NCBI RefSeq assembly: GCF_018614035.1
Contig: NZ_JAGGPA010000018.1
Location: 124,001 to 188,000, forward strand
Length of the DNA: 64,000 nt
From: Streptomyces sp. ISL-96
Lineage (GTDB): Bacteria > Actinomycetota > Actinomycetes > Streptomycetales > Streptomycetaceae
Direction: 5' to 3'
Made by a program: the position numbers and the translations under genes. Of the stretch, positions 1 through 7,737 are shown piece by piece; the first letter of the stretch is position 1; every line of letters starts with the position of its first letter. Below the pieces are notes generated by a model, which saw only the letters and a list, made by a program, of their open reading frames with translations, searched no databases and was not told the origin of the DNA.

Positions 1-346
1 GCTCGACCTGCTCACCGGCAAGACCGACGAGCCGACGCAGACCAAGGACGTCAACGTCGCGCTCGTACCGCTGGGGATGCCGCTGCTGGCGGGACCGGGT
101 GCGATCGTCTCGGTGATCCTCGCCGTACAGCACGCCGAGACCGTCAAGACGCAGGTCTCGGTGTGGGCGGCGATCGTCGTGATGCACGTGGTCCTGTGGC
201 TCACCATGCGCTACTCGCTGCTGATCATCCGTGTGATCAAGGACGGCGGCGTGGTCCTGGTGACGCGGCTCGCGGGCATGATGCTGTCCGCGATCGCGGT
301 GCAGCAGATCATCAACGGCGTCACCCAGGTGATCCAGGGCAGCTGA
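1..346 (+). CDS. MarC family integral membrane protein (5' end outside window)
   Basis: Only the last 114 codons are present; the reading frame is open from base 2 to the TGA at 344-346. The visible part has hydrophobic segments typical of a multi-helix membrane protein: one around the Gly/Ala/Val-rich stretch after GMPLLAGPGA, a second after VSVWAAIVVM, and a third near the C-terminus (RLAGMMLSAIAVQQI). The P-L-x-A-G-P-G-A pattern and the terminal IAVQQIxxG are what I recall for the MarC/UPF0056 family, whose transport role is not settled. A strong hairpin follows the stop. Confidence 0.8.
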   Translation, partial: LDLLTGKTDEPTQTKDVNVALVPLGMPLLAGPGAIVSVILAVQHAETVKTQVSVWAAIVVMHVVLWLTMRYSLLIIRVIKDGGVVLVTRLAGMMLSAIAVQQIINGVTQVIQGS

Positions 347-366
347 TGACCGCCCCCTGACGCACG

Positions 367-397
367 AGCGCCCCCGTACGCGGTGTACGGGGGCGCT
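367..397. terminator. Rho-independent-type hairpin after the MarC gene
   Basis: A perfect 13-bp inverted repeat, agcgcccccgtac and gtacgggggcgct, encloses a 5-nt loop. It lies 21 bp after the MarC stop and 31 bp before the stop of the small minus-strand gene, so it can serve both convergent units. There is no long T run, as is usual in Streptomyces. Confidence 0.85.
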
Positions 398-427
398 TAC
401 CTCTAACTGAAACCACTACTGCGAGTG

Positions 428-580
428 TTATGAAGCCGAGGTCTCGGCCGGGCGGATATAGATGCGCCGGCCGACAGAGGCGGCCTGCTGCACGATCCGG
501 TTGACGGAGGCGGCGTCCACGACGGTGCTGTCAACGGCGGAGCCGTCGACGTCGTCCAGGCGCATGATTTCGAAGCGCAA
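428..580 (-). CDS. Conserved 50-residue protein, function unknown
   Basis: The minus strand reads MRFEIMRLDDVDG, then a hydroxyl- and Val-rich middle, and ends RRIYIRPAETSAS before TAA (428-430). I start it at TTG 580-578 because GGGAGAA sits just upstream; an internal ATG at 565 is the alternative (45 residues). Codon use is GC-rich at third positions and the product looks like a small conserved Streptomyces protein I recall without an assigned role. It is convergent with the MarC gene and divergent from the NYN gene. No membrane segment or metal-binding motif is visible. Confidence 0.75.
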   Translation of the reverse strand: MRFEIMRLDDVDGSAVDSTVVDAASVNRIVQQAASVGRRIYIRPAETSAS

Positions 581-782
581 GGCTTCTCCCTTCGTCTGAT
601 CCTCCTGCTGGAGAACTATGTGTGGGAACGCGAGGCTAGGCGCCCCGCGTTCTCTACGGGTTACAACGGCGTGTACGCCACAGTCATTCCCTACGCTAAA
701 GAAAACTTTCGACTCTCTAAATACTCGCTGGTGGCGGGACCGGTTGTGCCCGCTCGCTCACGCCACGGACAATGAGAGCCGT

Positions 783-1700
783 ATGGACGACGCACAGCCT
801 TCGGGCCCCACTGAACTGGTCAGGGTCACCGCCCGCCTGGAACGCACCAACGAGTTGCTCCAGCGCATGCTCGCCGAGGTGGCGAAGACCCCCTCCACCC
901 ATGCGATCTTCGTCGACGCGGGGTATGTGTACGCGGCGGCGGGCCTGCTGGTGACCGGGACCGAGGACCGCAGGTCCTTCGACCTCGACGCGGAAGGGAT
1001 CATCGAGGCCTTCATCGACAAGGCCCGCACGATCTTCGCGGACAGCAGGCTGCTGCGGGTGTACTGGTACGACGGGGCAAGGCGCCGCATCCACACCCCC
1101 GAGCAGCAGACCATCGCCGAGCTGCCCGACGTCAAGGTCCGCCTCGGCAACCTCAACGCCAACAATCAGCAGAAGGGCGTCGACTCCCTGATCCGTACGG
1201 ACCTGGAATCGCTGGCCAGGCACCGCGCGATCAGCGACGCGGCGCTGGTGGGCGGCGACGAGGACCTGGTGTCGGCGGTCGAGGCGGCCCAGGGGTACGG
1301 CGCGCGGGTCCACCTGTGGGGCATCGAGGCGGGCGAGGGCCGCAACCAGGCCGAACCGCTCCTGTGGGAGGTCGACAGCCAGCGCACGTTCGACCTCGAA
1401 TTCTGCAAGCCGTACGTCACGCGGCGCCCGGTGACGACGTACGAGAACGAGGGCACCCCGCGGCCGACCCGCGAGGACGTCCGCTTCATCGGCGCGCAGA
1501 TCGCGGCGGCGTGGCTGGGAGCGCGGGGCCGCGAGTCACTCGCCGACCTGCTGCCGGGCCACCCGTACCTGCCGGGATCGGTGGACCAGGAGTTGCTGGT
1601 GGAGGCGGAGCGGCTGCTCCAGCGCTCCCTGCGCGGCCACGCGGACCTGCGCCGGGCGCTGCGGGACGGCTTCTGGCAGCACCTCCAGGCGCAGTACTGA
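783..1700 (+). CDS. NYN domain protein (PIN-like RNase fold)
   Basis: 305 residues. An N-terminal amphipathic helix (about 11-33, heptad Leu/Val) precedes a NYN/LabA-like domain at about 40-200. Conserved acidic positions are in place: D45 in IFVDAG, D134 in KGVDSL and D159 in GGDEDL, the set that binds the metal in PIN/NYN nucleases. A C-terminal region of about 100 residues is of unknown function. The frame is open from 618, but codon bias and the natural domain start favour ATG 783. The likely role is RNA cleavage in turnover or processing, from family knowledge only. Eleven bases after its stop comes the tnpB stop of an inserted IS607-type element, so the original downstream region has been displaced. 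Confidence 0.85.
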   Translation: MDDAQPSGPTELVRVTARLERTNELLQRMLAEVAKTPSTHAIFVDAGYVYAAAGLLVTGTEDRRSFDLDAEGIIEAFIDKARTIFADSRLLRVYWYDGARRRIHTPEQQTIAELPDVKVRLGNLNANNQQKGVDSLIRTDLESLARHRAISDAALVGGDEDLVSAVEAAQGYGARVHLWGIEAGEGRNQAEPLLWEVDSQRTFDLEFCKPYVTRRPVTTYENEGTPRPTREDVRFIGAQIAAAWLGARGRESLADLLPGHPYLPGSVDQELLVEAERLLQRSLRGHADLRRALRDGFWQHLQAQY

Positions 1701-1710
1701 GCGTCTCTAA

Positions 1711-1960
1711 TCAGCTAAGCGATCCCATGTCAGACGTAGTGTCTGGGGCGGGTTCTGCCCATCGTGGAGGGGTAGCGTGAGCGTGCAGGTGGAAGCCCGC
1801 GCCCAGTGCTGCCCCTCGTGGCTTGTGGCCGGTGGTGGGTGTGCCGATCGTCGTCATGCTCTGGTGCCGGTGGGCTGCGCGGGGCAGCCGGGTCCGGTCC
1901 GTTGGGGCGTGTCCCTCCGGACGCTTGCCCGCCGGGCCCGAGGGTGCGGTGGGGGAGGGT
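1711..1960 (-). ncRNA. Predicted omega RNA (reRNA) region of the TnpB element, approximate
   Basis: Inferred from family behaviour, not from a covariance match. In TnpB elements the guide RNA is transcribed with the 3' end of tnpB and runs through the element end into the flank. Here it would be read leftwards through the low-complexity tail of tnpB and exit near 1700. A small hairpin, cagac-gtagt-gtctg at about 1732-1746, lies close to the expected end. Limits are a guess. Confidence 0.35.
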
Positions 1961-3687
1961 GTCCTGCGTCGCCTGGGCGCAGGGCGTGTTGTCTGGTGCC
2001 GGGTGGGTCCGGTCTTCGACCGGTCCTGGCTGGTGTTCGTGGTCGGGGTGACCACGGCTTTGGCTTCGAGGGTGTCCACGACGGAGCGGATGACCATGGT
2101 GCCGCTGGTGCGGTCGGTGACGGTCTTGGTCTGGTGGGTCAGGCCGCGTGCGGCGATACGCCGCCATGCCCCGTGGTCGCGGTCGCCCTGCCAGCCGCAG
2201 CCGTAACGGTCGGGACAGATGGCCCACTTCCAGCCCGCGACAGTGGGGCGGTCAGGGGCTTTGCGGTGCCTGAGCGGGGTGAGGCACTGGGGGCAGTGCT
2301 TGGAGGTGTTGTGGGCCGGGACGGTGACGACGGCGATGCCGCTCTCGGCGGCGAGGTGCCGCATGCGGTCGGCGATCTGCCCGCGCACGGTCTGCGACAT
2401 GCGGGTGTTGTGCGTGCGGCCCATGCCTTTGGCTTCCATCGACCGCAGGTCTTCCAGGTAGATGACGCTCGCCCCGGCGGCGATGGCCTGGTCGACGGCC
2501 CAGCGGGCGGCAGCCCAGGCGAGAGCGTCGTTGAGGTTCGAGCGGCGGGCGCACACTCGGCCAATCTCTTCCACCAGGACCGCGTGCTTGTCGGCCAGGG
2601 ACGGGTCGGGGGCGTGGCCGTCGATGAGTCGCTGGTAGTGGTCGGCCTTGGCGTGGAGGCGCTCGGACAGCCGCCGGAGTCGGTGCTGTTTGGCCAGCAC
2701 TCCGGAAGCCCGGAACTGGGCGCCGTGCCCGAGGGCGGTGATACGGCCGTCATCGTGGAGCCGGGCGGCACCTGCGGACAGCAGCGTGTTGAGGCCCCAG
2801 TCCACGCCGAGCGCAATCGTGTGCCCGGTGCTGGCGGTCTTGGGGACGGCGTGGGTGTAGGCGAGTTCGGCGCGCACCCGGCCACCGGACACACGCAGGG
2901 TGGGCAGGTGCAGGACCGCGCCGGTCGGGATCGTCGGCGGCAGCGAGATCGGGCAGGCCACCCACGTCCAGTCCGCGTACGTGCGCGGGTCGGGACGAGT
3001 AGGAAGCTGGAGTCGAAGCAGCGCCCGGCCTGGCTCGTCGGCGCGTTCGATGGTGGCCTGCTGCCCGTCGCACGCCGACAGCAGCAGCATCCGCGCCACG
3101 CGGGGCGCGGGCTCCAGCTCGAACACATCGACTGGAAGCCGCCCGTGCTTGCGCTCAAACGCGACCGCTTGACGGGTGCGGGACTTGATCACGCTGGACG
3201 GCAGGTGCTGCCCTCCGGGCACGGCTGCGCGAACCTGATCCCATTCCTCGGCGGTGCGCTTGGCTGGATCGGCGGGCCACGCGGTCAGGACCCCGGCCAC
3301 CAGATCGGTACGCCACTTCGCCGACCGCAGCGAACGCCCGGCCTGTTCCTGGACCATGCGCACGATCCGGTCGTTGATCTTGATGCCCTCGGGGGCGGTG
3401 ACGGTCCAGCCGAGACGCCGCAGGGCCATCCATGCGTTCGACGGCAGCTTTTGGCCCCCGGCATCCTTCCCGGCGGCCAGTACGTCCACATCCGCTGTGC
3501 TCCAGTGCTCACCGGTCAGCGCGGTGACCATGCCCGACACCAGATCAGCGGCCCAGCCGAAACGCTCCGCCAGCACAGCGGCGGGCAGCAGTTCGCCGGT
3601 CCTCTCATCCACGGCCGTGCGCAGCAGGCCGCGTGCGCATGCGGTGCGGGAGGTCTCGCCCTCGGCGAGCGGCAGCTTCCGGCTCAC
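1711..3687 (-). CDS. tnpB: IS607-type TnpB, RNA-guided RuvC nuclease
   Basis: 658 residues, GTG start overlapping the tnpA stop. The RuvC-like catalytic acids are all present: D296 in GVDWGLN, E412 in YLEDLRS and D504 (or D502) in GDRDHGAW. A zinc ribbon lies between the last two acids (C465-x2-C468 and C491-x5-C497). From family knowledge, TnpB is guided by an omega RNA made from the 3' end of its own gene, cuts the empty donor site and so helps keep the element. Residues from about 516 to 658 form a low-complexity Pro/Arg/Thr tail with no recognisable domain. That stretch is where the omega RNA would be encoded, so coding and RNA function probably overlap. About 290 N-terminal residues precede the nuclease core, longer than in compact TnpB proteins. 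Confidence 0.9.
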   Translation of the reverse strand: MSRKLPLAEGETSRTACARGLLRTAVDERTGELLPAAVLAERFGWAADLVSGMVTALTGEHWSTADVDVLAAGKDAGGQKLPSNAWMALRRLGWTVTAPEGIKINDRIVRMVQEQAGRSLRSAKWRTDLVAGVLTAWPADPAKRTAEEWDQVRAAVPGGQHLPSSVIKSRTRQAVAFERKHGRLPVDVFELEPAPRVARMLLLSACDGQQATIERADEPGRALLRLQLPTRPDPRTYADWTWVACPISLPPTIPTGAVLHLPTLRVSGGRVRAELAYTHAVPKTASTGHTIALGVDWGLNTLLSAGAARLHDDGRITALGHGAQFRASGVLAKQHRLRRLSERLHAKADHYQRLIDGHAPDPSLADKHAVLVEEIGRVCARRSNLNDALAWAAARWAVDQAIAAGASVIYLEDLRSMEAKGMGRTHNTRMSQTVRGQIADRMRHLAAESGIAVVTVPAHNTSKHCPQCLTPLRHRKAPDRPTVAGWKWAICPDRYGCGWQGDRDHGAWRRIAARGLTHQTKTVTDRTSGTMVIRSVVDTLEAKAVVTPTTNTSQDRSKTGPTRHQTTRPAPRRRRTPSPTAPSGPAGKRPEGHAPTDRTRLPRAAHRHQSMTTIGTPTTGHKPRGAALGAGFHLHAHATPPRWAEPAPDTTSDMGSLS

Positions 3688-4319
3688 CGGTCACCATCGG
3701 CAGTGCATTGGCCGGTCTCGGCGAGTAGCCGCTTGCGGGCCTCGGCCGAACGCATCCCGTACAGGCGGCCGGCGAACCTGGTGACCAGGGAAACGAAGTC
3801 CTCCAGCAACTCGTCCCGGCCACCGGACTTCTTCGGATGCAGGACCTCCAGAGTGACGCCGTACACGGCGAACAAGCGCTTGAGCCAGCCCACTCCGAAC
3901 CGGGCCAGCCGGTCCTCATGCGTCACCCGAACCACGCTCACGCTGCCGTCGGAGACCATCGCCAACACCCGGTTCAAGCCGGGCCGGTTCTCCCGCAGGC
4001 CCGAACCACGGTCCTTGACGACCTTCACGACCTCACCCGAGGCGGTTGCCCGCAACTCCTCTTCCTGCGCGGCCAGCGAGGACTCCTGCCCGGACGAGCC
4101 GGACACACGCACATACAAAACTTCCCGCCTCGGACGAGAGGCGGCAGAGTCGCTGCCGCGCTTCATGTTCTCCAAATCAACCGAGGAGAACCGGCGCTCA
4201 CGGCCGACCCACGAGAACGGGATCTTGCCGTCGATAGCCCACTGGCGAAGCGTCATCGGGTGGATACCCAGACGCTTCGCGGCCTTGGACATACGCAGCA
4301 ACTCCATACACGCAACCAT
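3684..4319 (-). CDS. tnpA: IS607-type serine recombinase (TnpA)
   Basis: 211 residues from ATG 4319; an in-frame ATG at 4307 is equally possible and neither has a clear ribosome site. The N-terminus (about 5-50) is a MerR-like winged helix (SKAAKRLGIHPMTLRQW). A serine-resolvase catalytic domain follows: YVRVS with S73 as the nucleophile, and the arginines of HEDRLARFG (R137, R140). Together with the linked tnpB this defines IS607. The frame looks intact, so the element may be active. The start lies in AT-richer DNA than the surrounding chromosome. Confidence 0.92.
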   Translation of the reverse strand: MVACMELLRMSKAAKRLGIHPMTLRQWAIDGKIPFSWVGRERRFSSVDLENMKRGSDSAASRPRREVLYVRVSGSSGQESSLAAQEEELRATASGEVVKVVKDRGSGLRENRPGLNRVLAMVSDGSVSVVRVTHEDRLARFGVGWLKRLFAVYGVTLEVLHPKKSGGRDELLEDFVSLVTRFAGRLYGMRSAEARKRLLAETGQCTADGDR

Positions 4320-4371
4320 ATATGCACAACACTAGGGATAACTAACGGAGTTGGTGAGCCTGCGACGGGGG

Positions 4372-5211
4372 CTATAGAGCGTCCCAGAACCCCGCCAGCG
4401 CCTTCGCGGTCTCCTCCGGGCGGTCGGTGTTCGGTGAGTGCTGGGCGCCCTCGATCACCGTCCGGTACGCGCCGAGCCGCACGGCCATCTCGTCGATCAG
4501 CGGCACGGGCCAGGTGTCGTCCACCGCCCCCGACACCACGTGCACCGGCAGTCCCACCGCGGCGAGTTCGTCCACGCGGTCCGGCTCGCCCGTCAACTGC
4601 CTTCCGGTGGCGAGGAGCTGCGCTGGGGCGTGTCGCAGCCAGCGTGCGCGCAGGGCGCTGCTGTCGAGGTCGGCGTCCTCCGGCGGGTCGAGCTGCTGCA
4701 TCGCCTCCCACACCTGCGCCATCGTCATGGCGCCGAGGGCCTGCGTCAGCAGTGCGATCTTCTGCTGCTGCGCGGGCGACACCTCGGCGGGGCCCGACGA
4801 GATGAGTGTCAGCGACGCGAACGGCGAAGCGTCGACGAGTACGGCCGCACGGGAGATCTGGCCGCCGAGGGAGTGCCCGACGAGATGCACCGGCGTACCG
4901 ACAGCCTCTGCCTGCGCGAGGACGTCGAGCGCCAACTGCCGCTGGGCGTAAGCCTCTTGGTCGTCCGTGCCCTCGGACTCGTACTGCCCGCGCCCGTCGA
5001 CCGCGACGACCCGGTAGCCGGCGTCCGCGAGTGGTGCCAGCATCGTGATGAAGTCTTCCTTGCTCCCGGTGTAGCCGGGCAGCAGGAGCGCGGTGCCTCT
5101 GGGCTCCGCGCGTTGTGGCTCCGCTTCGAGCGCGGCGAATACGCCGCGCGACGTGCGCAGGGGGACCGCGCGGGTACCGGGGGGCGGGGTGAACGTCGGC
5201 GGCCGGCTCAT
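4372..5211 (-). CDS. Alpha/beta hydrolase
   Basis: 279 residues with a full hydrolase core: LLLPGYTGS oxyanion region, nucleophile S114 in GHSLGG, acid D231 or D232 in SGAVDD, and H258 in GAQHSPN. No signal peptide or lipobox, so cytoplasmic. Substrate cannot be told from sequence. It is the gene on the right flank of the IS607 element: its TAG (4372-4374) is the first host feature after the element, so its native terminator may have been moved. It lies downstream of the DEAD-box gene but a strong terminator separates the two. Confidence 0.85.
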   Translation of the reverse strand: MSRPPTFTPPPGTRAVPLRTSRGVFAALEAEPQRAEPRGTALLLPGYTGSKEDFITMLAPLADAGYRVVAVDGRGQYESEGTDDQEAYAQRQLALDVLAQAEAVGTPVHLVGHSLGGQISRAAVLVDASPFASLTLISSGPAEVSPAQQQKIALLTQALGAMTMAQVWEAMQQLDPPEDADLDSSALRARWLRHAPAQLLATGRQLTGEPDRVDELAAVGLPVHVVSGAVDDTWPVPLIDEMAVRLGAYRTVIEGAQHSPNTDRPEETAKALAGFWDAL

Positions 5212-5230
5212 GCGACGAGGCTAACGGCTG

Positions 5231-5264
5231 ATGGCCCGGCCCCCGCGAACGGGGACCGGGCCAT
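5231..5264. terminator. Terminator of the DEAD-box helicase gene
   Basis: The arms atggcccgg and ccgggccat, extended by ccccg and cgggg across one c/a mismatch, form a 34-base hairpin with a 4-nt loop (cgaa). It lies 15 bp beyond the helicase stop on the minus strand and 20 bp before the hydrolase start. Confidence 0.85.
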
Positions 5265-5278
5265 CGGGAGTGGTTCGC

Positions 5279-7354
5279 TCAGCTCTCCGGCTGGGCGGCA
5301 GCGGCCGCGCGGGTGCGGCGGCGCGGTGCCTTCACCGGAGCGGCCTCCGCCTCGGCGGAAGCGTCCGCCGTGACCTCGGCCGGCTTCGCGGCGCGGGTAC
5401 GGCGTCGGGGCGCCTTCGGGGCCTCGGTCTCCGCCGCGGGGGCGGGGATCTGGGCCTCGGCGGTGTCCACGGCGGCGGCGCGGGTGCGGCGGCGCGGTGC
5501 CTTGGCCGGGGCGGCCTCGGTGTCGGCGGTCGCGGGTGCCTCGGTGACGGCGTCGGCCGTCTTGGCGGTGCGCGTACGGCGACGGGGAGCCTCCGGCTCC
5601 GCCGCGGGGGCGATCTGGAACTCGGTGGTGTCGACCGGGGCGGCGGCGCGGGTGCGGCGACGGGGCTTGGTCACCGTGGCTTCCGCTTCCGCCTCGGCGG
5701 GCGCGGGTGCCTCGGTGGCCTCGGCCTCGGCCGGCTTCGCGGCGCGCGTACGCCGGCGGGGCTTCGCCGGAGCCTCGGGCTCCGCCGCGGGGGCGGGAAC
5801 CGGGGCCTCCACCGTTTCCACGGCTTCCACGGCGGCGTCGGCCGCGCGGGTGCGGCGACGGCGGCGGGGAGTGCGCGGCTCGGCAGGAGCGTCGGTGGCC
5901 GTAGCGGCCTCCGGCGCCTCGACGGGCGCCGGGGCAGCGGTCGCCTCGTCAGCCGACACCGGCGCACCATTGCGCGTACGACGACGCTGACGCGGCGTAC
6001 GCGGGGCACGCTCCTCCACGACGGCCGGCGCGGCAGCCGCAGCGGCCGGTGCGGACTTGCGCCCGCGGCCACCCGTCTCGCCGAGGTCCTCGACCTGCTC
6101 CGCGCGCAGACCCGCGCGGGTCCGGTCGGCCCGGGGCAGTATGCCCTTCGTACCGACGGGGATGCACAGGATCTCGTACAGGTGAGCCGACGTGGAGTAC
6201 GTCTCCTCCGGCTCGTCGAAGGGCAGGTCCAGCGCCTTGTTGATGAGCTTCCAGCGCGGGATGTCGTCCCAGTCGACCAGCGTGACGGCGATGCCCTTCG
6301 CGCCCGCGCGGCCGGTGCGGCCGACGCGGTGCAGGTAGGTCTTCTCGTCCTCGGGCGTCTGATAGTTGATGACGTGGGTCACACCCTCGACGTCGATACC
6401 GCGCGCGGCGACGTCGGTGCAGACCAGCACGTCGACCTTGCCGTTGCGGAACGCGCGCAGCGCCTGCTCACGCGCGCCCTGGCCGAGGTCACCGTGGACC
6501 GCGCCGGAGGCGAAGCCGCGCTTCTCCAGCTGCTCGGCGATGTCCGCCGCCGTGCGCTTCGTACGGCAGAAGATCATCGCGAGCCCGCGGCCGTCGGCCT
6601 GGAGGATGCGGGAGACGAGCTCCGGCTTGTCCATGTTGTGCGCGCGGAAGACGTGCTGCGTGATGTTCGCGACGGTCGCGCCCTCGTCGTCGGGCGACGT
6701 GGCGCTGATGTGCGTCGGCTGCGACATGTACTTGCGGGCGAGGCCGATGACGGCGCCCGGCATGGTCGCCGAGAACAGCATCGTCTGGCGCTTCGGCGGC
6801 AGCATCTTCATGATCTTCTCGACGTCGGGCAGGAAGCCCAGGTCGAGCATTTCGTCGGCCTCGTCGAGGACGAGCGAACGCACGTGAGAAAGGTCGAGCT
6901 TCTTCTGCCCGGCCAGGTCGAGCAGACGCCCGGGCGTACCGACGACGATGTCGACGCCCTTCTTGAGCGCCTCCACCTGGGGCTCGTACGCACGGCCGCC
7001 GTAAATCGCGAGCACGCGGACGTTGCGGACCTTGCCGGCGGTCAGCAGGTCGTTGGTGACCTGCTGGCACAGCTCACGGGTGGGTACGACGACGAGCGCC
7101 TGCGGGGCCTCGGTCAGCTTCTCGGGTGCTGCCCGGCCGGCCTCGACGTCCGCGGGGACGGTGACGCGCTCGAGCAGCGGAAGGCCGAAGCCGAGCGTCT
7201 TGCCGGTGCCGGTCTTGGCCTGGCCGATGACGTCACTGCCGGAGAGCGCGACGGGGAGCGTCATCTCCTGGATGGGGAAGGGGGACATGATGCCGACGGC
7301 TTCAAGGGCTTCGGCGGTCTCGGAAAGGATCCCGAGGTCTCGGAACGTAGTCAG
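5279..7354 (-). CDS. DEAD-box RNA helicase with long repetitive basic/acidic tail
   Basis: 691 residues if read from CTG 7354. Motifs in order: Q motif (PFPIQ, Q29), Walker A AKTGTGKT (46-53), PTREL, TPGRLLD, DEAD (164-167), SAT (195-197), then the helicase C domain ending in HRVGRTGR. After about residue 420 comes a low-complexity tail in which PRRRTRAA-type basic blocks recur about seven times between Ala/Glu/Pro-rich spacers; such tails bind RNA in RhlE-like and cold-shock helicases. The start is unusual. No ATG, GTG or TTG lies at the family's expected N-terminus (TTFRDLG). A CTG sits there, with AAGAGG 7-8 bases upstream. Far upstream in-frame starts exist but lack codon support. Likely role: ribosome assembly or RNA unwinding under stress. 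Confidence 0.88.
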   Translation of the reverse strand: MTTFRDLGILSETAEALEAVGIMSPFPIQEMTLPVALSGSDVIGQAKTGTGKTLGFGLPLLERVTVPADVEAGRAAPEKLTEAPQALVVVPTRELCQQVTNDLLTAGKVRNVRVLAIYGGRAYEPQVEALKKGVDIVVGTPGRLLDLAGQKKLDLSHVRSLVLDEADEMLDLGFLPDVEKIMKMLPPKRQTMLFSATMPGAVIGLARKYMSQPTHISATSPDDEGATVANITQHVFRAHNMDKPELVSRILQADGRGLAMIFCRTKRTAADIAEQLEKRGFASGAVHGDLGQGAREQALRAFRNGKVDVLVCTDVAARGIDVEGVTHVINYQTPEDEKTYLHRVGRTGRAGAKGIAVTLVDWDDIPRWKLINKALDLPFDEPEETYSTSAHLYEILCIPVGTKGILPRADRTRAGLRAEQVEDLGETGGRGRKSAPAAAAAAPAVVEERAPRTPRQRRRTRNGAPVSADEATAAPAPVEAPEAATATDAPAEPRTPRRRRRTRAADAAVEAVETVEAPVPAPAAEPEAPAKPRRRTRAAKPAEAEATEAPAPAEAEAEATVTKPRRRTRAAAPVDTTEFQIAPAAEPEAPRRRTRTAKTADAVTEAPATADTEAAPAKAPRRRTRAAAVDTAEAQIPAPAAETEAPKAPRRRTRAAKPAEVTADASAEAEAAPVKAPRRRTRAAAAAQPES

Positions 7355-7737
7355 GGTGCTGCCTCTTCTGTGAGACGCGACGCGACGCGAACGAAGGGGG
7401 TCGTACCGTGCCTGGTACTCGTCCGGCCGAAAAAGGACCGGGAGGCGCGGGACCACGTGCCGTCGCTCAAGCGCTCTTGTCGCTGAGGGGCCCCTCATCT
7501 TGCGGTCGTACGCCTTGGTACGCCCCGCGTGGAGGGCTGTCGGGTCGGAGCCGATCGGGCCACCGACCGGGCATCCTCATTCAAATGCGCCGCGTAATGC
7601 CCTGGGCACTCTGCGAGGCGCATTACCACTGTACCCCGGATTCGCGCATGTGTGTTGGGAGGAATTCCGGGATCGGTGTGACATGCGTGGCTGACCAGGG
7701 CCTTACGCACCGCGGCGAGCGGGCTATTGTGCGGTTC
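7355..7737. promoter_or_regulatory. 383-bp divergent intergenic region with nested inverted repeats
   Basis: This region separates the minus-strand DEAD-box gene from the plus-strand ferritin-like gene and should hold both promoters. At 7584-7626 two overlapping hairpins compete: aatgcgcc (7584-7591) with ggcgcatt (7617-7624), and gtaatgc (7594-7600) with gcattac (7620-7626). A small tgccc-t-gggca hairpin lies inside them. They would be in the 5' untranslated RNA or the promoter of the helicase. I could not assign convincing -10/-35 boxes. Confidence 0.4.

Larger units (their letters stand above)
1701..4371 (-). mobile_element. IS607-family insertion sequence (tnpA + tnpB), approximate limits
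   Basis: The segment holds a MerR-type serine recombinase (TnpA) and a TnpB with a 4-bp GTGA overlap, the hallmark pair of IS607. IS607 elements make no target duplication and have no terminal inverted repeats, so exact ends cannot be read here; they must lie within 1701-1760 and 4320-4371. The AT-rich stretch at 4311-4352 contrasts with the host DNA and fits the tnpA-proximal end. The element sits between the stop codons of two convergent host genes (1700 and 4372), interrupting neither. Confidence 0.85.

Noticed and set aside
1701..4371. Search for terminal inverted repeats and target duplications at the inserted element
   Set aside because: None is seen, which is expected for IS607-type elements and so does not argue for another family.
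5231..7486. Plus-strand ORF of 751 codons opposite the DEAD-box gene
   Set aside because: A shadow frame; the opposite strand has all the helicase motifs.
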